This document shows positions 6,008 to 11,589 of a DNA stretch of 13,279 bases, piece by piece (the stretch's first letter is position 1; each line of letters begins with the position of its first letter). Below the pieces are notes generated by a model. That model saw only the letters and a list, made by a program, of their open reading frames with translations. It was not told the DNA's origin and did not search any database. Origin of the DNA: Chloroflexota bacterium. Its GTDB lineage: Bacteria; Chloroflexota; Anaerolineae; Promineifilales; Promineifilaceae. The position numbers were made by a program, and so were the translations under genes. The stretch spans positions 1 through 13,279 of the forward strand of contig JAHEEY010000075.1 in the NCBI GenBank assembly GCA_024640485.1, read 5' to 3'.

Positions 6008-7630
6008 TCATGGCTGCACTTCCACGATGACCCCTTCTTCCGCCCATTCGTAGAGCAGCGCGGCGTTGGTGTTGCTGAGCAAGATGCAGCCGTAGGTGAC
6101 CGGCCCGCCCAAATTCCCTGTCCACAGCAAGTTGGACCCATCTCTGGTGGGAAAACCGTGGAAACCGTTCATGAAGGCAGCCGTTGGCACCGGCTGGTAG
6201 ATACCCATGAAGTAAGGCATCCATAAATCCCAACTGGCGGCGTACGCATTGGGCTCATGGCTCTGGATCTGGAAAATCCCGGGGGTGGTCGGGCTGGACT
6301 CGATGCCGGTGCTGACCAGCCATTCCCACTTCAAGGCGCCGCTTTCGTATGCCCACATACGCTGCTGGCTGATGCTGATGATCACGCGCTTGTTTTCCAC
6401 GATGGGCAGCGGCAGCAGATTGTCGGGCGAAGGGATAGTCACCCATTGACCCACGCTGAGGCTGTCGCCAACGCCAGGGTTGGCTTGCTGGATCCAGGGG
6501 TACGGGATCCCGTATTGGCGGCCGATGCTGGAGAAGGTGTCGCCAGATTGGACCTGGTGCTGGCTGGGATAATGGAAGATGCGCAGCTCGAGCTCCCCTT
6601 GTCCGCGGCTGATCGCCTCTTGAATCGCCGGCAAAGCGGTCTGGTAGTCGAGATGGAAGCGGGGATCGATCGACTCCAGATGCCCCGCAAGATACTGTTC
6701 TGCCCGCTCCTGGTCCAGCACCCATTGGAACTCGCTGGTCTCGCTGTCCAGGGTTAGCGAAAGCCAGCTGCTCCACAAATCTGGCGTCAGTTGACCGCTG
6801 TGCGTCTGGTCAAGAATCGGATCATAGGCGTGCAGCGTCAGGCTGCGGTCGAGTAGCTGGGTAGCTTGCTGGGCTAAGCCGCTGACATCTACCACAGCCG
6901 CCGGCACCGGCGCGGTAACCAGGGGAAGCCGGCCTTCAACAAATACTTTGGCGGGATCTGCCGCCAGCGCAGCCACGGTCGCTTGCAGGTCGAAGCGGCG
7001 CCCGTCCACTGCGGCAGTCTGTTCAACCTGCCCATTGGAGATCCGCAAGCTGGCATTGACCGGCGCCCGGGACAGATGCGGAGTGTAGGCACTCAGGTTA
7101 GCTTCCGCTGCGGCGGCGTCAAATTCCCACACCGGCGTCAGGTTGACCCGTCCGCCATCGCCGATGATCTGCATCAAGCTGTCCAAGCTGCGCCCCTGGC
7201 TGTGGGCTCGCTGACTGGTCGCTTCGGGGTCAAAGCGTATACCCAATATCTCTGGTGAGACAGACCACTGACCGGTCTCTGCTTCCAAGGTGATACGCCG
7301 CTCTTCCCAATACAATGACAAGATCGCGCTCACTTCCGTACTGGTGCGGCCCCCTAAATCGATGCCGAACAGCTCTGTTCCTGGGAATATCCTTTCTCCC
7401 GCCCACAACAAGTAAGTGCCCACGGCCAGGGTCATACCGACGGCCAGAAAGGCGAACGCAAGGGCGAGCAATGCTGGTATCAACCAGCCCCTGCCACGAG
7501 TTTGCGGCGGTGCTGGGATCCAAATTTCCTGGTCAGCTGCCGCGGCCGCGGCGGGATGCGGCGGTGTTCCCGGCAAAAAAGGCATCGTCTTAGCCGATGA
7601 TCTGTGAGAAGGGCGCTTTTTGTAATCCAT
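6008..7630 (-). CDS. Membrane-anchored L,D-transpeptidase (YkuD) with VanW-type PG-binding modules and LysM
   Basis: A 540-residue envelope enzyme. The cytoplasmic N-terminus is basic and then Ala/Pro-rich (1-48), with one membrane helix at about 49-75. Two modules resembling the PG_binding_4 domains of VanW/YoaR-type proteins follow. The first begins near 85 at F-G-I-D-L-G-G; the second is near 193-225, around Q-T-A-A-V-D-G-R-R-F-D. LysM lies at about 356-400 (V-Q-S-G-D-T-F-S-S-I-G). The YkuD catalytic domain covers about 412-540, with His491 in F-H-G-F and the nucleophile Cys515 in V-T-Y-G-C-I-L-L. The usual motif is S-x-G-C-x-R, so Thr, Tyr and Leu replace common residues near Cys515. The expected role is 3-3 cross-linking of peptidoglycan or attaching proteins to it. 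ATG 7630 was preferred over an in-frame TTG at 7672. TATAGT lies 6 bases upstream with no Shine-Dalgarno, so the mRNA may be nearly leaderless. Confidence 0.9.
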   Translation of the reverse strand: MDYKKRPSHRSSAKTMPFLPGTPPHPAAAAAADQEIWIPAPPQTRGRGWLIPALLALAFAFLAVGMTLAVGTYLLWAGERIFPGTELFGIDLGGRTSTEVSAILSLYWEERRITLEAETGQWSVSPEILGIRFDPEATSQRAHSQGRSLDSLMQIIGDGGRVNLTPVWEFDAAAAEANLSAYTPHLSRAPVNASLRISNGQVEQTAAVDGRRFDLQATVAALAADPAKVFVEGRLPLVTAPVPAAVVDVSGLAQQATQLLDRSLTLHAYDPILDQTHSGQLTPDLWSSWLSLTLDSETSEFQWVLDQERAEQYLAGHLESIDPRFHLDYQTALPAIQEAISRGQGELELRIFHYPSQHQVQSGDTFSSIGRQYGIPYPWIQQANPGVGDSLSVGQWVTIPSPDNLLPLPIVENKRVIISISQQRMWAYESGALKWEWLVSTGIESSPTTPGIFQIQSHEPNAYAASWDLWMPYFMGIYQPVPTAAFMNGFHGFPTRDGSNLLWTGNLGGPVTYGCILLSNTNAALLYEWAEEGVIVEVQP

Positions 7631-7709
7631 GTTTCTACTATAACGATCCTGGTAAGGAAGAAGTTCCCACAATGACGAAAAGTCGCTGAGATTAGCGTAA
7701 TCTATTCAA

Positions 7710-7725
7710 GTCACGCCTTCGTGAC
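7710..7725 (-). terminator. Perfect 6-bp hairpin between the M42 peptidase and L,D-transpeptidase genes
   Basis: On the minus strand GTCACG (7725-7720) pairs with CGTGAC (7715-7710) around the loop AAGG. It lies about 100 bases beyond the peptidase stop. The following bases, TTGAATAG, are not a proper U-run, so termination would be weak. A second small dyad, GATTA-GCG-TAATC (7690-7702), lies between it and the transpeptidase start and could be an operator. The rest of 7631-7822 shows nothing clear. Confidence 0.3.
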
Positions 7726-7822
7726 CGCGATGTCATCATTCGATAACCAGATGTGACAGATCCGTTGCTGCAGATCAGGCAGCGCCTCAGCCAGCCTCAG
7801 GGATAATCAGATCCACTCCGGC

Positions 7823-8872
7823 TCAACTACGCTGCCGGATGAATGCCATCAGGGTGGCCAGCACGTTGTCGAAAACTGACAGCCGGCACACCTCATACCC
7901 GTGGCTGTTTTCCCTCACGTGGCCAAAACAGGCAACGCGGGGAGCGCCGCCGGCATAGAATACCAGGCTGGCATCGCTGGCCGCGCTCGTATAGACCACC
8001 GGCTGCAGTTGGGTGCCGGCAACCAGTGCCGCTGACGATAGTTGGCGGACAAGCCGCTGATCGTAATGCCCTCTCTGATCTTTGCTCCATATACCTGGGC
8101 GGCCGTCCAGCTGCAGCGGTGCCTCCGGCGGAATTGGGCAGCCGTCAATGGCGACAAATAGCTCTGGCTTCTCTCGGAAGGCCACCTGTTTGGCCCCTTG
8201 CCCGCCCCCTTCTTCATGCACGGTGAACGCCACGATGGTTGGGTGGACGGGCTGAAGGGCGTCGCGTTTGAGTGCTTCCAGCATCCGCATCAAGGCTACC
8301 ACGCCCATTCGATCATCGAACGTCCAGGCGCCTACCATGGGATCGGCGGCATCTCCAAACAGCACCGGGCCTCGTCGCTCTCGGGTCGGTACCCCCGTTG
8401 AGCCAATCCGTATTCCCGCATCTGCCAGTTGTGCTGGTGACAAACCGGTCAGCACCTTGACATCCTCCCAGGTGATCGCCTTGCTGCCGTCCGCAGTGTG
8501 AGTGGAACCCATGGAGATGATCCCGGTGATACTCCCCTGATCGCCTACGATCTCGATGGGGCCCTCGCCGATCTTCCAGGGACGCAAACCGCCGGAACGG
8601 GTCACCAGCAGGCTGCCGTCGGGTTCAACCCTGGTAACCACGACACCAATCTCATCCATATGGGCCGCCAGACAGCATAGAGGTGCCTGGGAATCAGTGC
8701 CAGGGAGGCGAACGATCAGGTTGCCGCCCGCATCTGTTTCCGGCTGATACCCCCAGCTTTCAAGCTTGCGCCGCAAAATCTCAGCCAACTGCTCTTCTCT
8801 TCCAGAAGGGGAGGCGACCAGCAGCTCGGTAAAGAGAGCCAGTGCCGGGTGGGCCGCCGCGGATGATAGCAT
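7823..8872 (-). CDS. M42 family metallopeptidase (TET/glutamyl aminopeptidase-like)
   Basis: A 349-residue cytosolic di-zinc (or cobalt) aminopeptidase of the M42 clan, whose members usually form dodecameric tetrahedral particles that trim peptides. The full metal site can be read: His71 with Asp73 (A-A-H-M-D-E-I-G), the bridging Asp of T-F-D-D-R-M-G (186/187), catalytic Glu220 and ligand Glu221 (H-E-E-G-G-G-Q-G-A), Asp243 (A-I-D-G-C-P) and His324 (E-N-S-H-G-Y-E). Length matches the family (about 340-360). Start ATG 8872 has AGGAG 6 bases upstream and a good promoter further up. It is the first gene of the minus-strand block; the 192-base gap to the L,D-transpeptidase gene makes co-transcription uncertain. 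Substrate preference cannot be told. Family members are sometimes annotated as endoglucanase or cellulase M, which is a historical misnomer. Confidence 0.93.
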   Translation of the reverse strand: MLSSAAAHPALALFTELLVASPSGREEQLAEILRRKLESWGYQPETDAGGNLIVRLPGTDSQAPLCCLAAHMDEIGVVVTRVEPDGSLLVTRSGGLRPWKIGEGPIEIVGDQGSITGIISMGSTHTADGSKAITWEDVKVLTGLSPAQLADAGIRIGSTGVPTRERRGPVLFGDAADPMVGAWTFDDRMGVVALMRMLEALKRDALQPVHPTIVAFTVHEEGGGQGAKQVAFREKPELFVAIDGCPIPPEAPLQLDGRPGIWSKDQRGHYDQRLVRQLSSAALVAGTQLQPVVYTSAASDASLVFYAGGAPRVACFGHVRENSHGYEVCRLSVFDNVLATLMAFIRQRS

Positions 8873-8878
8873 AATTTA

Positions 8879-8883
8879 CTCCT
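8879..8883 (-). promoter_or_regulatory. Ribosome binding site of the M42 peptidase
   Basis: AGGAG on the minus strand, 6 bases before ATG 8872; it fixes the start. Confidence 0.75.
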
Positions 8884-8922
8884 GACCTTAGCAATAGCAA
8901 CCAGACAATCAACTGAAAAACG

Positions 8923-8951
8923 ATTGTGCCGTAAATGCCCAACAGCGTCAA
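8923..8951 (-). promoter_or_regulatory. Candidate sigma70-type promoter for the M42 peptidase
   Basis: TTGACG (8951-8946, 5/6), a 17-base spacer, then CACAAT (8928-8923, 4/6) on the minus strand. It lies about 50 bases before the start codon and fires away from mraZ. Confidence 0.5.
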
Positions 8952-9458
8952 TTGAGAGAGACGAGCGCCCGGTTTTCGGACTAGGGGATTGAGTATCCTG
9001 CAGCGTTTAGAGATCCTGCTTGTTTCAGTAGAGAAGCGGGGTGGCTGGCAAACTTATCTGCTCCGACCGGCTATTACATTGACGGCGGCGAAGTAAGTCT
9101 CTGGCTGCTCCCGCTCGGCGCGTCCATCGCCGATGGCGCAAGCTCGATCCGGCCGTGTCTACCTTATTCATAGTCAATTGACTTCACTGCTGTTTTGTTG
9201 TAGTATGCCAATTGTCAAGAGTAGTACCAAAATTCATTATGGACCGGATTGCCCTCAATCGGGGGTAGTCGCATTGCTGAGCTCTGGACAGCAGCGAGCT
9301 TGTTTCGCCGCATTCCTATGGGCTGAGGCATTTCTGTTCCTGTACATTCTGGCTGTTCGCCTGTCAATAGGCGCAGCTATGTTGTGGGGACTAAAGATGT
9401 CTACCAGCAGGACGGCTCCGGAAAGCTGCTTTCTAGCTTAAAACTTGGCGTTTGTACC
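8952..9458. other. Long non-coding gap between the M42 peptidase and mraZ promoters
   Basis: About 500 bases without a convincing gene. I see no tRNA, RNase P RNA, tmRNA or SRP RNA signature by eye. It holds a 12-bp palindrome, AGTCAATTGACT (9172-9183), and an orphan promoter-like pair just after it. The octamer GTCAATTG occurs at 8947, 9173 and 9492 across the wider gap. An open frame on the plus strand from ATG 9205 to TAA 9441 (78 codons) has a hydrophobic middle but no ribosome site and low similarity to any protein I know. The region may encode an untranslated RNA or be gene debris. Confidence 0.4.
9178..9206 (+). promoter_or_regulatory. Orphan promoter-like sequence in the gap
   Basis: TTGACT (9178-9183, 5/6), a 17-base spacer and TAGTAT (9201-9206, 4/6), with the -35 inside the palindrome AGTCAATTGACT. 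It points toward mraZ, 410 bases away, so it could be an upstream mraZ promoter or drive a short RNA. It may be chance. Confidence 0.3.
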
Positions 9459-9487
9459 TTCACAACTGAGAGTCCTTAGTGTATACT
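9459..9487 (+). promoter_or_regulatory. Main promoter of the mraZ/dcw cluster
   Basis: TTCACA (9459-9464, 5/6), an exact 17-base spacer and TATACT (9482-9487, 5/6): the best vegetative promoter in the window. Expected start is near 9494, giving a leader of about 120 bases. The MraZ-box array begins 3 bases after the -10, so a bound MraZ would cover the start site. Confidence 0.7.
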
Positions 9488-9489
9488 GT

Positions 9490-9539
9490 TGGTCAATTGT
9501 GGTGCGAAATGGGTTGAAGTGGGGCAGTTTGGCGGTTAG
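9490..9539 (+). promoter_or_regulatory. MraZ operator: five TGG-headed direct repeats with 10-base period
   Basis: TGG begins at 9490, 9500, 9510, 9520 and 9530, exactly 10 bases apart: TGGTCAATTG, TGGTGCGAAA, TGGGTTGAAG, TGGGGCAGTT, TGGCGGTTAG. The third and fourth units match the E. coli MraZ consensus TGGGN-N5-TGGGN (established knowledge). The first, second and fifth units deviate at the fourth base. The position over the transcription start just upstream of mraZ is what autorepression predicts. Confidence 0.75.
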
Positions 9540-9616
9540 GGTCCCGAAAATCAGGTAAAGACGGGCTAAAAAACATCTGTTCTATCGCAAATCACAATCT
9601 CGGGTGATACAGGATT

Positions 9617-10042
9617 ATGTTTTTAGGCGAATACACACACACCATCGATGACAAGGGACGGCTGACTATTCCGGCGAAATTCCGGGGAACGTTGGCTGCT
9701 GGATTGGTGGTTACCCGCGGTTTTGACCAGAACTTGATGCTCTTTCCCATGGATGAATGGCAGCTCTTGTCGGGCCGAATTGCCGAACGACCGATGCTGG
9801 ATGAAGGAATGCGGGCATTTCGCCGCCGTGTCTTCTCTGGGGCAGTGGATTTGGTCCCAGATCGACAAGGTCGTATTTTACTTCCGCCTTATCTGCGCCA
9901 ATTTGCCGATATTAATGGTGAAGCGGTCATTGCTGGGAACTTCAACTACCTAGAAATCTGGGGCATAGAACAATGGCAAGCAGTATTGGAATCCATCGAA
10001 AACAGCAGTGACGCCGCTCGTTGGGGAGATATAGGAATTTAG
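9617..10042 (+). CDS. mraZ: MraZ, transcriptional regulator of the dcw cluster
   Basis: A 141-residue protein of the usual MraZ length with two AbrB/SpoVT-like half-domains. Each carries the family D-x-x-x-R-type motif: D-D-K-G-R (11-15) followed by L-T-I-P-A, and D-R-Q-G-R (82-86) followed by I-L-L-P. The N-terminus F-L-G-E-Y is typical. MraZ forms ring-shaped oligomers that bind short direct repeats upstream of its own gene; such repeats are seen at 9490-9539. The start is forced: an in-frame TGA at 9605 lies just before ATG 9617. AGGA sits only 2 bases before the ATG, so ribosome binding looks suboptimal. First gene of the cluster; the gap to rsmH is 71 bases, with no terminator seen. Confidence 0.96.
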   Translation: MFLGEYTHTIDDKGRLTIPAKFRGTLAAGLVVTRGFDQNLMLFPMDEWQLLSGRIAERPMLDEGMRAFRRRVFSGAVDLVPDRQGRILLPPYLRQFADINGEAVIAGNFNYLEIWGIEQWQAVLESIENSSDAARWGDIGI

Positions 10043-10113
10043 GGTGTCGGCTTTTTGTGGGTTCATCGCTCTTTGATCCATCGCACTAAATACTCCAGAA
10101 ATGAGCCTGATAC

Positions 10114-11040
10114 ATGAACAATGAGGTTCACATTCCTGTTCTCTATCACGAAGTGGTGGCACTTCTGCAGCCGCAAGCGGACGGCTGCTTCCTGGATGGA
10201 ACGCTAGGGGCAGGTGGGCATACCGCGGGCATTCTCGACGCATCCGCGCCCAATGGGCGCGTTTTGGCGTTTGACCGAGACCCTGAGGCGATCGCATACG
10301 CTCGACAGCGGCTGTCATCCTACGGCGAGCGGGTCACCTATGTCAACGCCAGCTATGCTGAGATGGCGAGTCAGGCGCCGGCAAATGGGTTTTCCCTGTT
10401 TGACGGGATTCTGCTTGACCTGGGCCTCTCCTCCAGACAGTTGGATGATGGGCAGCGGGGCTTTTCCTTTATGAAGGACGGCCCGCTGGATATGCGCTTT
10501 GATCCCACGCAGGGACCGACAGCCGCGGATCTGGTCAATGAGTGGGATGAGGCGGCGCTGGCAGAAATTTTCTGGCGGTACGGCGAGGAAAAGCTGAGCC
10601 GCCGCTATGCCCGGTTGATCACAGCCAATCGCCCTTTTCATACCACTGGGCAATTGGCAGGACTGATCGCCGGCCAGGTGCATCGGCGAGGCAGGCTGCA
10701 TCCTGCGACCAAGATTTTTCAGGCGCTGCGTATCGCCACCAATCAGGAACTGGAAGCAGTTGAGCGTGGGATCCCGATGGCGGTTGATCTGCTGAAGCCA
10801 GGTGGGCGGCTGGCAGTTATCAGCTTCCATTCGCTGGAAGATCGATTTGTCAAACAGCTGTTTCGCCGGCTTAGCCAGGAGTGCGTCTGCCCGCCGGAAC
10901 AGCCGGTCTGTGTATGTGACGCCCAGGCGGTGGTGCGCCGGGTTACTAGAAAGGCCGTTCAGGCATCAGAAGTTGAGATAAGTGACAATCCTCGCAGCCG
11001 CAGCGCGCGGCTGAGGGTGGCGGAAAAAATATCAGACTAA
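10114..11040 (+). CDS. rsmH: RsmH (MraW), 16S rRNA m4C1402 methyltransferase
   Basis: A 308-residue SAM-dependent methyltransferase that methylates N4 of C1402 in the ribosomal P-site of 16S rRNA. Conserved parts in order: H-I-P-V-L-Y-H-E-V at 6-14, SAM motif D-G-T-L-G-A-G-G-H (28-36), Asp54 (A-F-D-R-D) contacting the SAM ribose, L-L-D-L-G-L-S-S-R-Q-L-D (100-111), D-M-R-F-D (126-130), the helical insert including H-P-A-T-K-I-F-Q-A-L-R-I (196-207) and V-I-S-F-H-S-L-E-D-R (235-244). A C-x-C...C-x-C cluster (257, 259, 266, 268) is also typical of the family. ATG 10114 is forced by an in-frame TGA at 10108; no clear Shine-Dalgarno is seen. Usual second gene of dcw clusters. Confidence 0.97.
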   Translation: MNNEVHIPVLYHEVVALLQPQADGCFLDGTLGAGGHTAGILDASAPNGRVLAFDRDPEAIAYARQRLSSYGERVTYVNASYAEMASQAPANGFSLFDGILLDLGLSSRQLDDGQRGFSFMKDGPLDMRFDPTQGPTAADLVNEWDEAALAEIFWRYGEEKLSRRYARLITANRPFHTTGQLAGLIAGQVHRRGRLHPATKIFQALRIATNQELEAVERGIPMAVDLLKPGGRLAVISFHSLEDRFVKQLFRRLSQECVCPPEQPVCVCDAQAVVRRVTRKAVQASEVEISDNPRSRSARLRVAEKISD

Positions 11041-11049
11041 GGCAGGGAT

Positions 11050-11084
11050 GAGGTAAAGGAGAGCTGCAGAGGCTCCTTTGCCTC
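11050..11084 (+). other. 12-bp hairpin between rsmH and ftsL, possible attenuator or processing site
   Basis: GAGGTAAAGGAG (11050-11061) pairs fully with CTCCTTTGCCTC (11073-11084), with one U-G pair, around an 11-base loop. It starts 10 bases after the rsmH stop and ends 19 bases before the ftsL ATG. It is followed by TTAATCATTTC, only moderately U-rich, so readthrough is likely. The left arm contains AAAGGAG, a Shine-Dalgarno-like sequence that would be hidden in the stem. Confidence 0.55.
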
Positions 11085-11103
11085 TTAATCATTTCTAGAG
11101 ATT

Positions 11104-11589
11104 ATGAACTCGACAATAGGATCTACAAGACAAAAACGAGAACAGCTGAAGCGATTATCCTGGCTCAAAGAAGCGCAGGCTTTTCTTGGTTGGGGCGCAA
11201 TTTTGATCCTGGTCGCGCTGGTCGGGGCCATCTATCTGAATCAGGCCAATGAAATTGCCAGCGTAGGCCGGCGGGTGCAGGGGCTGCAGGGCACGCTGGT
11301 CAAGCTGAAGCGCGAGAATTCAGAATTGACCCGGAAGATCGCGGAAGCGGAGTCGCTGGATTTATTGGAATCAGAGGTCCGCCGTCTTGGGTTTGTTCCT
11401 GCCAGAGCGGAGGACATCGAGTATTTGGTCATCACCGATTTCCCGGTGACGACCAGTATGCCAGCGGCATTGACGGCTGAACCAACGCCGGAGAAGCGGG
11501 TGGAAATGCCAACTACGATGCGCGAGGCGATTTGGCAGCGGTTGATCAGCGGAGTCGATAATCTAGTGGTCGGAGAGTCCAGTGAATAA
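11104..11589 (+). CDS. ftsL: FtsL/DivIC-like cell division protein
   Basis: A 161-residue bitopic protein: basic cytoplasmic tail (1-26), membrane helix (about 27-46), then a heptad-like coiled coil (about 48-92) ending in S-E-V-R-R-L-G-F, the usual end of FtsL/DivIC-type septum initiators. A longer C-terminal part (about 100-161) with a Thr/Pro-rich stretch exceeds the typical ~100-120 residues. FtsL proteins bridge FtsB/DivIC to FtsW-FtsI at the septum; sequence identity in the family is very low, so the assignment rests on architecture plus position between rsmH and ftsI. The start is forced by TAA at 11086 in frame. It has no strong Shine-Dalgarno. Its last 8 bases overlap the ftsI start, which implies translational coupling. 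Confidence 0.8.
   Translation: MNSTIGSTRQKREQLKRLSWLKEAQAFLGWGAILILVALVGAIYLNQANEIASVGRRVQGLQGTLVKLKRENSELTRKIAEAESLDLLESEVRRLGFVPARAEDIEYLVITDFPVTTSMPAALTAEPTPEKRVEMPTTMREAIWQRLISGVDNLVVGESSE
11572..11577 (+). promoter_or_regulatory. Ribosome binding site deciding the GTG start of ftsI
   Basis: GGAGAG inside the end of ftsL, 4 bases before GTG 11582. It supports this non-ATG start over later internal codons. Confidence 0.65.

Noticed and set aside
8992..9096. A TTG-started frame of about 35 codons in the gap (after AGGGGA)
   Set aside because: Rare start codon, ribosome-like sequence too close to it, and no family resemblance; could be gene debris, but this cannot be supported.
9205..9441. 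A 78-codon (102 from 9133) plus-strand frame in the long gap before mraZ
   Set aside because: No ribosome site, no recognisable motif, irregular codon usage; the hydrophobic middle is not enough. Kept only as part of the gap description.
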